Source: Anoxybacterium sp963668245
Lineage (GTDB): Bacteria > Bacillota > Clostridia > Peptostreptococcales > Anaerovoracaceae
Direction: 5' to 3'
Length of the DNA stretch: 64,000 nt
NCBI GenBank assembly: GCA_963668245.2
Contig: OY764195.2
Location: 1,240,001-1,304,000 of the forward strand
Shown: positions 35,087 through 43,114 of the stretch, piece by piece
How the letters are laid out: every line of letters starts with the position of its first letter
How positions within the stretch are numbered: position 1 is the stretch's first letter
The notes under the pieces: model-generated
The model's database searches: none
The model's input: the letters and a program-made list of their open reading frames with translations, nothing else
What the model was told of the DNA's origin: nothing
Made by a program: the position numbers and the translations under genes

Positions 35087-36112
35087 ATGACGTCTGATTC
35101 AAAGAAAATCGAAACAAAAGCTGCAACAGCAACTGTGAATAAACAACAAATCACTGGCTTGTTGCAAAAATATGGAATACTAATTGTTTTACTCTTGATG
35201 ATAGTTGGGCTTTCTATCATGTCACCCAACTTTTTGTCCCCGACTAATGTTTTTAACGTGTTAACCCAAAGCTCAATTTTCGGAATTATGGCTCTAGGGA
35301 TGACCATTGTTATTATTTCTAGAGGTATTGACCTTTCGGTGGGGTCTCTAGTGGCATTGTCTGGTGTTGTTGCTGCTAGTATGGCACAGCTTGGGACTGC
35401 TTCTTCTCTTGTATATCCAGGGATTCATGACATGCCTGTTATCGTTCCAATCATTGCGGCGCTATTGGTTGGTGGTCTTGCGGGAGCAATCGATGGAGCG
35501 TTGATCGCATACACAGGAATTCACCCTTTCATCGCAACCTTAGGTATGATGACCATTGCAAGAGGTGCGACTCTGTTATATACAGGAGGTAAACCTGTCA
35601 GTCAACTGATTCCTGAAATTATGTTTATCGGTAGCAAACTAGGCCCAGTGCCAGTCCCTGTTATTGTATATGGAATCATGATTGCAATCACATGGGTGAT
35701 TTTGGGATATACGAGTCTTGGTAAAAATGCTTACGCCATTGGTGGTAATGTTAAGGCTGCCGAAATTTCCGGAGTAAATGTAAAGAAAAATTTAATTGCG
35801 ATTTATACCTTCATGGGTATTTGCTGTTCCGTAGCGGCTCTTGTATTTGCAGGCCGTGTTGGAAGTGTACATCCAGGTGCTGCTACCGGTTATGAGTTAA
35901 CTGCAATTGCAGCAACCACGATTGGTGGGACAAGCCAAACTGGTGGTATTGGTACTGTATGGGGTGCTGTTGTAGGTGCATTGGTTATCGGCGTACTGAG
36001 AAACGGCATGACACTTCTTGGTATTGATGCTTACTGGCAGCAGATTGTTGAAGGTTGTATCATAATCGGTGCTGTAATTGTTGATATGAGAAAGAATGCC
36101 AAAAAGAAATAA
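35087..36112 (+). CDS. Sugar ABC transporter permease (RbsC type)
   Basis: 341 residues with about eight to ten membrane helices; the N-terminus (residues 1-25) is polar. The family pattern GIMALGMTIVIISRGIDLSVGS and the EAA-like region IPEIMFIGSKLG are present, and ATTIGGTSQTGGIGTVWGAV near the end matches the conserved RbsC/AraH segment. GAGGAGG precedes the ATG. With the ATPase and lipoprotein it forms a complete monosaccharide importer. Position before transaldolase and iolB supports inositol as substrate. Confidence 0.93.
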   Translation: MTSDSKKIETKAATATVNKQQITGLLQKYGILIVLLLMIVGLSIMSPNFLSPTNVFNVLTQSSIFGIMALGMTIVIISRGIDLSVGSLVALSGVVAASMAQLGTASSLVYPGIHDMPVIVPIIAALLVGGLAGAIDGALIAYTGIHPFIATLGMMTIARGATLLYTGGKPVSQLIPEIMFIGSKLGPVPVPVIVYGIMIAITWVILGYTSLGKNAYAIGGNVKAAEISGVNVKKNLIAIYTFMGICCSVAALVFAGRVGSVHPGAATGYELTAIAATTIGGTSQTGGIGTVWGAVVGALVIGVLRNGMTLLGIDAYWQQIVEGCIIIGAVIVDMRKNAKKK

Positions 36113-36145
36113 ACTTTCCTGACATTCTGAAGTAGGAGGTTGAAC

Positions 36146-37195
36146 ATGGACAAATTATTAGAAATGACACAGAAGTTCCCAATGACAAAGTATTGGAACG
36201 ATTCCTGCTCCATTAAGGAGCTCACATATGCTATCGAACGCGGAGCTGTTGGCGCTACAACAAATCCCGTAATCGTAAAAGGTGTATTGGACAAAGAGTT
36301 GGATAGCTATCGAGAATATATTACCCAGCTTGTGAAAGATAATCCAACTGCATCGGAAGATGAAATCGCGTGGATTGTAATTGAAAAAATGGCGATTGAT
36401 GGAGCAAAACTTTTAGAACCACTCTTTGATGCAAAGACTGGAACTGGTAGGATTTCCATTCAAACCAATACAAAGTATTTCAATAACGCAGAAAAATTAA
36501 CAGAGCAAGCAGTGTATTTCAATACCCTTGCACCAAATATGCAGGTAAAAGCACCAGCTACTTCTGCAGGGATTAAGGCATTTGAAGAAATGACATACCA
36601 AGGTGTAAGCATCAATGCGACTGTTTCTTTTTCCGCAACACAGGCGATTGCAGTGGGAGAAGCAGTTGAAAGAGGACTGAAAAGAAGAGAAGCAGAAGGA
36701 CTTGACAACTCAGAGATGAATCCAGTATGTACCATTATGGTAGGGCGATTGGATGACTGGCTTAGAGAGTCTGCTGATAAAAATAGTATTTGTGTTGATC
36801 CAAATGCATTCCATTATGCAGGGATTGCGTGTGTCAAGAAAGCATACAAAGTATACAATGAACGTGGCTACAAAACAAAGATGCTCTCAGCAGCATATAG
36901 AACCCCACTTCAGTGGCTTGAGTTTGTTGGTGGCGACATGATTATGACGATTCCATACAAAAATCAAGTACCATTCAATGGATCTGATTTTGAACTAGTG
37001 GATCGTATGGACAATGAGGTGGATCCGTACTACATTAAAGAACTGAGAAAAGTTCCAGATTTTATTAAGGCTTATGAAGCAATGACTGTTGAAGAATTTG
37101 ATACATTTGGACCTGTCAATAAGACATTAGATCAGTTTGCTGGTGGATATGATGATTTGGTTAAAATCATCAGAAAGTTCATGATCAAATTTTAA
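36146..37195 (+). CDS. Transaldolase-family enzyme in the inositol operon
   Basis: 349 residues from the ATG at 36146, preceded by AGGAGGT; a TTG two codons upstream is weaker. TTNPVIV near residue 40 is the transaldolase signature. MQVKAPATSAGIKAFEEM holds the Schiff-base Lys, and INATVSFSATQA follows as in TalB. Transaldolase moves a dihydroxyacetone unit between ketose and aldose. Here it lies between the sugar permease and iolB, with no IolC kinase or IolJ aldolase in the window. It may cleave an inositol-derived ketoacid rather than act in the pentose phosphate pathway. That role is inference; the family is clear. Confidence 0.88.
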   Translation: MDKLLEMTQKFPMTKYWNDSCSIKELTYAIERGAVGATTNPVIVKGVLDKELDSYREYITQLVKDNPTASEDEIAWIVIEKMAIDGAKLLEPLFDAKTGTGRISIQTNTKYFNNAEKLTEQAVYFNTLAPNMQVKAPATSAGIKAFEEMTYQGVSINATVSFSATQAIAVGEAVERGLKRREAEGLDNSEMNPVCTIMVGRLDDWLRESADKNSICVDPNAFHYAGIACVKKAYKVYNERGYKTKMLSAAYRTPLQWLEFVGGDMIMTIPYKNQVPFNGSDFELVDRMDNEVDPYYIKELRKVPDFIKAYEAMTVEEFDTFGPVNKTLDQFAGGYDDLVKIIRKFMIKF

Positions 37196-37314
37196 TTGAA
37201 CAATATAATCAATAGGGGAGAGGCGTAGTCCTCTCCCCTATTTGACAAGAGGAAAATATGATTGGAATAGTAACCAATCATATTGATGTTTCGATAGAAA
37301 AGAAAGGAGAAAAT

Positions 37315-38103
37315 ATGGTAACGGTTTTTGGTAACATGACTGAAGGCTACAATGAAATTTGTAATATGAAGGATAATCACCCCGATATGCTAATGGATGT
37401 TGGAATTCAAATTATGAAATCTGGTGATGTAGTAGAAAACATTGATCCAGAAATGGAAGCAGCATTTTTACTGTTGGATGGAACGGTATCTTTCCAATGG
37501 GATGGAAATGAGATCGAAGCAACAAGAAATTCAATATTTGATGAAAAACCAGTTGCGTTACATGTGTGTAAAGGCACAGATGTTTATTTGATTGCAAAAT
37601 CAGATGCGGAAGTGCTCATTCAAAAGACTACAAATGATGCAGAGTTTCTACCAAAATTTTACGCCCAAGATGATGTTGTGATGGATGTTTTTGGTGATGG
37701 TGTATGGGGAAACACAGCGAGACGCGTTGTACGAAATATTTTTGATTATAATAATGCACCGTATTCCAACATGGTTCTAGGTGAACTGATTAATTATCCT
37801 GGACGGTGGTCTAGTTATATTCCTCATGGGCATCCGCAACCAGAGGTGTATTATTATCGGTTCAATCGCCCTGAGGGATTTGGTGCTGCATTTTTAGGGG
37901 ACGAAGCATTTAAAATCCAAGATAGAAGTGCATTTTTCATCCCAGGGGGTCCGACTCATCCGCAAGTTGCTGCTCCAGGATTTTCCATGTACTATTGTTG
38001 GATGATTCGTCATTTGAAAGATAATCCATGGGTATCACGAGACAATGACCCTAGATACAATTGGCTTCTTGAACCTGATGTAAAAATATGGCCTGAAAAA
38101 TAA
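37315..38103 (+). CDS. iolB: 5-deoxy-glucuronate isomerase
   Basis: 262 residues from the ATG at 37315, preceded by AAAGGAG; the open frame begins 19 codons upstream. A KduI/IolB double cupin: the C-terminal half has GELINYPGRWSSYIPHGHP and EVYYYRFN with the metal-binding His and Glu, and GGPTHPQVAAPGFSMYY, close to the IolB consensus. It isomerises 5-deoxy-glucuronate to 2-deoxy-5-keto-gluconate, the step after IolD. It closes the transporter-transaldolase operon. The usual next genes, iolC and iolJ, are absent. Confidence 0.93.
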   Translation: MVTVFGNMTEGYNEICNMKDNHPDMLMDVGIQIMKSGDVVENIDPEMEAAFLLLDGTVSFQWDGNEIEATRNSIFDEKPVALHVCKGTDVYLIAKSDAEVLIQKTTNDAEFLPKFYAQDDVVMDVFGDGVWGNTARRVVRNIFDYNNAPYSNMVLGELINYPGRWSSYIPHGHPQPEVYYYRFNRPEGFGAAFLGDEAFKIQDRSAFFIPGGPTHPQVAAPGFSMYYCWMIRHLKDNPWVSRDNDPRYNWLLEPDVKIWPEK

Positions 38104-38108
38104 GTATC

Positions 38109-38145
38109 AATGCCCTGCTATGCAGGGTATTTTGTTTGTTTTCTT
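38109..38145 (+). terminator. Terminator after iolB
   Basis: CCCTGC and GCAGGG form a tight hairpin with a TAT loop (extended by flanking A/T pairs), followed by TTTTGTTTGTTTTCTT. Confidence 0.85.
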
Positions 38146-38238
38146 CTCGCAGGGGTAAGGAATATGTGGTAAACTAAATTATCATAATTGAATGAATGAT
38201 GCATATAGAATAAACACGAAAACTGGGAGGAATATAGC

Positions 38239-38781
38239 TTGAAAGCTTTAGTTTTTAGTGATACGCACGGAAAAATAGAAAAAACAATTGAAATATGTAA
38301 ATCGATTTCCCATGTGGATATGGTATTACATTTGGGAGATTTAAAACGAGATGCAGATAAAATAAGGGCTCGAATTGATTGTCCTGTATTATCAGTGAAA
38401 GGAAATATGGATGGCAGCTATGCTGAACATGAGTATCAACTTCTTGATACCGAATTTGGAAAGGCATTTCTATCCCACGGACATATGGAAAATGTAAAGC
38501 AAGGATATGAACGCTTTCTTTATAAGGCAGAATTTTTAGGCTGTAAAATTGGAATCTGCGGTCATACTCACATTCCTGTTTTTACGCAGTTAGGAGACAT
38601 GTACTTATTGAATCCAGGTAGTATTTCTATTCCCTTAGGCGGACGAAAAGGATCCTATGCCATTGTCGAATTTTCGGAAAATTCCTGTATCGCTTCCATT
38701 TGTTATGTGGACGAAGAAAATTATAGAAAATCCGAATCGAGTACATTAAAGGACATGTTAAATAACAGCGACAGATTTTAA
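38239..38781 (+). CDS. YfcE/MJ0936-type phosphodiesterase
   Basis: 180 residues from a TTG at 38239, with GGGAGGA upstream at good spacing. All metallophosphoesterase motifs are present: SDTHGK, LGDLKRD, GNMD, SHGH and GHTHIP. Such small cytosolic enzymes hydrolyse phosphodiesters in vitro; the cellular role is uncertain. It lies alone after the iolB terminator and before the promoter at 38824. In many Firmicutes the homolog follows RNase PH and the nucleotide pyrophosphatase gene, but not here. Confidence 0.9.
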   Translation: MKALVFSDTHGKIEKTIEICKSISHVDMVLHLGDLKRDADKIRARIDCPVLSVKGNMDGSYAEHEYQLLDTEFGKAFLSHGHMENVKQGYERFLYKAEFLGCKIGICGHTHIPVFTQLGDMYLLNPGSISIPLGGRKGSYAIVEFSENSCIASICYVDEENYRKSESSTLKDMLNNSDRF

Positions 38782-38823
38782 TAAAATCTGGAATAAATTT
38801 TATGGTAATACCTGCAAAATCTG

Positions 38824-38852
38824 TTGAAAATATTCGGTAAGATGGATATAAT
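38824..38852 (+). promoter_or_regulatory. Sigma-A promoter before the polysaccharide deacetylase
   Basis: TTGAAA (38824-38829) and a perfect TATAAT (38847-38852) are separated by 17 bases. It should drive the deacetylase and probably the bactofilins behind it. Confidence 0.85.
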
Positions 38853-38896
38853 GAAGTAACTGTAAATATCGTGTTTTTAATGGGAAGTGTGTGAAA

Positions 38897-39781
38897 ATGT
38901 ATTTTGGAAGTGTAAGGTTTTTTAAACACTTAATTGTTGTGATGATTCTTCTTTTAATTTTTGGTTTATTAACTGCTACTATATGTCTGACGGCGTTAAA
39001 CCATAGTTACAAAGGACAGATTACTGATCTTCAGTCAGAAACAGTTCTGGCTCAATCCAATCCTTTAGAGGATGAGGAAGAGAGAGCGTTGTCAATTGAG
39101 TATCAAGAACAATATCCGGAGATGTATGTGAAACATGCAAATGCATACAAAACGGAGTCAAAAACTGTATATCTTACTTTTGATGATGGTCCTTCTGATC
39201 GAACATCAGAGATTTTAGATGTGCTGAATGCCGAAAATATTAAGGCTACTTTTTTTGTAATCGGGAAAGAAGCCGAAGTGAACAAGGATATTTTAAATCG
39301 GATTGTGGATGATGGTCATAGTTTAGGTATTCATACGTATTCACATATTTATAACGAAATCTACGCTTCGCCAGAAAGTTATTTAGAGGATTTCCATAAA
39401 ACCTATACCTTGATTTATGAAACTACCAATGTAAAACCGACTATTTTCCGGTTTCCTGGTGGTAGTATCAATAGTTATAGCTCATTAGACTATGAAGAAA
39501 TTATTGCTGAAATGACCCGCAGAGGATTTACTTACTATGACTGGAATGCATCTAGTGGCGATGCCACTGCCCATGCATCAGCGTCTTCTGTTTTATCAAA
39601 TGTAATCGGTTCATCTGCTGGAAAAGACCGCATTATATTGCTCATGCACGATAGTGCCTCTAAGTCTTATACGGTAGAAGCTTTGCCGGGAATTATCCAA
39701 TATTACAAAGAACAAGGATATCAGTTTAAACCGATTACTAATGATGTAAGTCCAGTATCATTTAATTATATTGACTATTAG
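38897..39781 (+). CDS. Polysaccharide deacetylase (NodB domain), membrane-anchored
   Basis: 294 residues. One N-terminal membrane helix (about 13-38) places the rest outside. The NodB domain from about residue 90 has TFDDGPSD (catalytic Asp and metal Asp), HTYSH (metal histidines), RFPGGS and LMHDS. It probably removes acetyl groups from peptidoglycan N-acetylglucosamine or N-acetylmuramic acid. The ATG at 38897 was preferred over a GTG two codons upstream. It is directly followed by three bactofilin genes, which are often coupled to cell-wall enzymes. Confidence 0.92.
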   Translation: MYFGSVRFFKHLIVVMILLLIFGLLTATICLTALNHSYKGQITDLQSETVLAQSNPLEDEEERALSIEYQEQYPEMYVKHANAYKTESKTVYLTFDDGPSDRTSEILDVLNAENIKATFFVIGKEAEVNKDILNRIVDDGHSLGIHTYSHIYNEIYASPESYLEDFHKTYTLIYETTNVKPTIFRFPGGSINSYSSLDYEEIIAEMTRRGFTYYDWNASSGDATAHASASSVLSNVIGSSAGKDRIILLMHDSASKSYTVEALPGIIQYYKEQGYQFKPITNDVSPVSFNYIDY

Positions 39782-39808
39782 ATTAATTCAAATTTGGAGG
39801 GTTTGTAT

Positions 39809-40612
39809 ATGGGAGTAAAGAATAATTTCTCACAGGCTGTATCAGAACTGATAGGAATTTCAAAAACAGCTGACACAGAGGAGCACCAAGAGAAAGAAGC
39901 ACTCGTAGAAGAAGAACTTCTTGAATCTGACGAAGTAGAAATGGCACTTGAAGAAGAGGATTTAGAAGAGGAGTTTGATGACGACGATATATCTAGTATC
40001 ATCAAAGTGAATGCTCCAGCGTCAACAAATGCTGTCAATGCAAATAAAGAAAAAATAATGGCAATGCTTACACAACAGGCATCGAAATCCCCTGTCAATG
40101 AGGTTGCGCCTGTAGAGCAGAAAAGGACGGAAATTATGATGGAACCTAAGGAAGCACCAGGCATTACAACGATTGCTAGAGGAACGGTAATCATTGGAGA
40201 GATTAACGCAGAAGGCGATGTTGAATTGTTGGGAAGCGTAAAAGGAAAAGTCGCATCGGTTGGTGATATTCGTGCAAATGGCAAGGTCATTGGAGACCTG
40301 ATGGGAAGAGATGTAGAACTGGTATCTTGTGCAGTGCAAGGAAACATTATTGCAAGTGGTTCTGTTACTGTTGATGGAGATTCTGTCGTAATTGGAGATG
40401 TGACAAGTGAAAATTTCTGCTTGGATGGAAAAATAAAAGGGAATGTTATGGTTGAGAAAGAAGCGAAATTCCAACCAAAAGCAATCTTGGCAGGCAATGT
40501 GACTACTGCTTCAATCGCAATGAGTCAAGGTGCAAAAATTCAAGGTGCAGTCAACATACCACTAAGCGAGCAAGAAACTGACATGACATTTGACGTAGAC
40601 TTTAAAATATAA
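39809..40612 (+). CDS. Bactofilin, first of three tandem copies
   Basis: 267 residues from the ATG at 39809, with TTGGAGGG upstream. Residues 1-105 are acidic and low in complexity; the bactofilin domain (about 110-235) is a beta-helix with regular GxVxxxGDI-type turns (VIIGEINAEGDVELLGSVKGKV). Bactofilins polymerise without nucleotides into membrane-associated filaments that position cell-wall enzymes. It starts 28 bases after the polysaccharide deacetylase and 25 bases before the next bactofilin. Confidence 0.9.
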   Translation: MGVKNNFSQAVSELIGISKTADTEEHQEKEALVEEELLESDEVEMALEEEDLEEEFDDDDISSIIKVNAPASTNAVNANKEKIMAMLTQQASKSPVNEVAPVEQKRTEIMMEPKEAPGITTIARGTVIIGEINAEGDVELLGSVKGKVASVGDIRANGKVIGDLMGRDVELVSCAVQGNIIASGSVTVDGDSVVIGDVTSENFCLDGKIKGNVMVEKEAKFQPKAILAGNVTTASIAMSQGAKIQGAVNIPLSEQETDMTFDVDFKI

Positions 40613-40637
40613 ATATGTGATATTGGAGGGATAAGGA

Positions 40638-41345
40638 ATGGCAACGAAGAACAATTTCTCTAAGGCCGTATTAGATTTGATGGGACTTCCTGGCAATGAC
40701 AACTCTTCTTCGGAGAGAATACAAGAGGTTGTACCTGAGGTTGAGGTTACACAAGTAAATCGTATGGATTTAGGAATAGATCAAGAGAAGGATTCATCCG
40801 TTGATGCTGAAATAGAAGCCGAAAGAAAAAAATTCTTATATAATACGAAAACGGTATCTACGACAAGCTTTGCTCCGATGCAGGAGGATGTGGCAGCTAC
40901 AGTAATATCAAAATCCATGGTTATTGTAGGTGAAATTACTTCTAGTGGAAATATTGATATTTTTGGAGATGTAAAAGGGTCGATTAAAACGGATGGTGAT
41001 ATAAAGGCAACTGGAAAAATAATTGGTGATTTGTCCGGGAATAGCTTTAATCTAAATGGCTGCACTGTGCAAGGCAATATTGTTGCACAAGGAAATGTGG
41101 TGATTGGAACCAATACGGTAGTTGTAGGAGATATTCACGCAGAAAATATTAAATTAAACGGCAAAGTGAAAGGAAACTTGACCATTGGTAAGATGTCAGA
41201 GTTTTTGGAGAATGCATTGCTGGCTGGAGATGTACGCTCTCAAACGATTTCTATGAGTCAGGGTGCTAAATTGCATGGTAATGTAAGTGTGGCACTTGAT
41301 GGGGCACAGAGCGAGAAAGAATTTGATTCTATTTTCGGAATGTAA
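40638..41345 (+). CDS. Bactofilin, second of three tandem copies
   Basis: 235 residues; TTGGAGGG precedes the ATG. It begins MATKNNFSKAVLDLMG, clearly related to the start of the first copy (KNNFSQAVSELIG), so this short N-terminal motif may be a shared membrane or partner signal. The beta-helix domain spans about 90-215 (MVIVGEITSSGNIDIFGDVKG). The end (SEKEFDSIFGM) again resembles the first copy. Duplication in place is the likely origin. Confidence 0.9.
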   Translation: MATKNNFSKAVLDLMGLPGNDNSSSERIQEVVPEVEVTQVNRMDLGIDQEKDSSVDAEIEAERKKFLYNTKTVSTTSFAPMQEDVAATVISKSMVIVGEITSSGNIDIFGDVKGSIKTDGDIKATGKIIGDLSGNSFNLNGCTVQGNIVAQGNVVIGTNTVVVGDIHAENIKLNGKVKGNLTIGKMSEFLENALLAGDVRSQTISMSQGAKLHGNVSVALDGAQSEKEFDSIFGM

Positions 41346-41353
41346 GGAGAAGT

Positions 41354-42079
41354 ATGACTATGAGTGAAAAAGAAGAAATGCTTTTTGAAAAAGAGGGCGA
41401 ACTGGGAGAGAGCTTTTCTGACTTAATGAAAAAGGTGGTTGAGCAGGAATTAGAAGAAGGTTCTGATACAGAAGCCACAGCAATTGAAGAAAGCACAGAA
41501 GAAATTGCTATAGAGAATTTTGATACCATGGATGAAGACAATCTTGATGGTTTTGTGGTCAAATCAGAAATCGCACCTGAAGCTGCAGCAGTAGAGGCTC
41601 CAGTTTTTGAATGGAAAGAATCGCCAAAACCAGTGGTTGAAAACTATCAACCAGTTTCGGAGGTTGGTGTAATTTCAAGTAAAACAACGATTAATGGAAC
41701 GGTAAGCAGCAAAGGACATATTCGTGTAGAAGGAGCTGTGGTTGGAGATGTTTTTGCCTATGGCGATATTAAAATAACAGGGAAAGTTGCTGGCGATATT
41801 GAAGGCGGAAATATTGAATTTGGACATTGTATTGTCGAAGGTGACGTAAAAGGAAGAGGCGATATCATTGTAGAAAAAGATAGTACGCTTACGGGCAATT
41901 TATCAGGACAATTGATTACCGTAGATGGTAAAGTGCGCGGAAACATTGATGCAGCCAAAGGAGCTCATTTATCTAGCACATCGTTAGTCAAGGGGGCTGT
42001 TTCTACACCAACCTTATCCATGAGTGCAGGAGCTGAGCTTCAGGGAAGAGTGAGCGTAGCGAGTGAAGAGACTGAATAA
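41354..42079 (+). CDS. Bactofilin, third of three tandem copies
   Basis: 241 residues; AAGGAGAAGT precedes the ATG at 41354 (an ATG two codons later is possible). A very acidic N-terminal region to about residue 105 is followed by the beta-helix (TTINGTVSSKGHIRVEGAVVG). It lacks the KNNF start motif of the other two, so it may have a different partner. The eight-base gap after the second copy indicates one transcript. Confidence 0.9.
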   Translation: MTMSEKEEMLFEKEGELGESFSDLMKKVVEQELEEGSDTEATAIEESTEEIAIENFDTMDEDNLDGFVVKSEIAPEAAAVEAPVFEWKESPKPVVENYQPVSEVGVISSKTTINGTVSSKGHIRVEGAVVGDVFAYGDIKITGKVAGDIEGGNIEFGHCIVEGDVKGRGDIIVEKDSTLTGNLSGQLITVDGKVRGNIDAAKGAHLSSTSLVKGAVSTPTLSMSAGAELQGRVSVASEETE

Positions 42080-42134
42080 AAATATCCTTGACGTTTTAAA
42101 AATGAAATGATATCAATGAAGTAAGCAATTTTTG

Positions 42135-42177
42135 GAGCCACTGAATGATGAACCGATTCAGTGGTTCTGTTCCGTTT
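42135..42177 (+). terminator. Terminator after the bactofilins
   Basis: GAGCCACTGAAT pairs with ATTCAGTGGTTC (one G-U pair) around a nine-base loop, followed by TGTTCCGTTTT. Confidence 0.75.
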
Positions 42178-42221
42178 TAAATAAAAGAGAAAATACACGT
42201 ATTTCAGAGAGAGATGGATGA

Positions 42222-42632
42222 ATGGGAAATGAAAATGTATTGTATATGAATGCAGGGATTTTAGCTTTTCTTGGGGATGCAGTATATGAAGTGTACATAA
42301 GGAATCATGTGATTCAGAGTGGACAAGTGAATGCTGATATTCTGCATAAAAAAGCAGTTCGCTTCGTGAAAGCAGACGCACAGGCGTATGCTTTAAAAGA
42401 GATGCTTGGAGAATTATCCGAAGAAGAAATGACGCTAGTAAAGAGGGCAAGAAATAAAAAAATATCGACAAAAGCAAAGAATGCTGACCCAGTTACCTAT
42501 AAATGGGCCACTGCATTTGAAGCACTGATAGGGTATTTATCCCTTTCTGGACAAAATGAACGGATGGAGCAGCTGATTTATCGGGCAATGGAACTGATAG
42601 AGAAAGGGAGTATAAATCATAATGGCAAATAG
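42222..42632 (+). CDS. mrnC: Mini-ribonuclease 3
   Basis: 136 residues, a lone RNase III catalytic domain without the double-stranded RNA-binding domain. AFLGDAVYEVYIR carries the conserved Asp and Glu region; VKRARNKK and DPVTYKWATAFEALIGYL correspond to the second conserved block with its catalytic Glu. Mini-III matures 23S rRNA ends in Firmicutes. Its end overlaps the next gene by 11 bases. In related genomes it typically belongs to the cysS-thyX/rlmB-sigH neighbourhood, as here. Confidence 0.93.
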   Translation: MGNENVLYMNAGILAFLGDAVYEVYIRNHVIQSGQVNADILHKKAVRFVKADAQAYALKEMLGELSEEEMTLVKRARNKKISTKAKNADPVTYKWATAFEALIGYLSLSGQNERMEQLIYRAMELIEKGSINHNGK

Positions 42633-43101
42633 AAAAGTAAGAAATCACTTTCGAGATGGGATTGGTGATTATTACAAAACCAATCGAAAAATTGCGGAAG
42701 AAACAAAAGAAAAGGAAAAACGAAAAAAACTAAACAGTAAAGAAAAATCAATGATTTTAGTGATTATAGGGATGCTGGTTATCTTGACGGTGAAATCGGT
42801 GCTTTTAGATGAAGTGAAAAATTTGTCGCCTGAAGAGGAGAAATTCAAAGATTTTGTTACTTATTCTGTCGAGGAACAATATCATGGGTTTTTGGAAGAC
42901 AAGGGCCTTATGATGTATCGTGTTTATGACATATACGTGGTAGACCCAGATGAAAAGACAATTCTAAGATATGTGGATCCGAGGACAGGTCAAGCAATGG
43001 AAATTAACCAGGATAAACGTTACAATGCAAGGGTTCGGGGATATTTTTTGTGGATTTTTCCAGCGAAGCATTTTTCAGTGACAGCAAAGGTTCTGGAATA
43101 A
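42622..43101 (+). CDS. Uncharacterised single-pass membrane protein
   Basis: 159 residues that I do not recognise. The first 45 residues are highly basic (Lys/Arg/Glu-rich), followed by one membrane helix (about 46-61, MILVIIGMLVILTV) and a soluble domain of about 95 residues, probably extracytoplasmic. That domain has a VYDIYVVDPDEKTILRYVDPRTG segment. It overlaps mrnC by 11 bases and ends 13 bases before thyA, so it is cotranscribed with both. Confidence 0.7.
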   Translation: MANRKVRNHFRDGIGDYYKTNRKIAEETKEKEKRKKLNSKEKSMILVIIGMLVILTVKSVLLDEVKNLSPEEEKFKDFVTYSVEEQYHGFLEDKGLMMYRVYDIYVVDPDEKTILRYVDPRTGQAMEINQDKRYNARVRGYFLWIFPAKHFSVTAKVLE

Positions 43102-43114
43102 ATGGAGGTTGAAT

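Noticed and set aside
39778..40497. 239-codon open frame opposite the first bactofilin gene
   Set aside because: Low-complexity Ser/Thr/Pro translation that mirrors the acidic coding strand; no ribosome site; the bactofilin on the other strand is certain.
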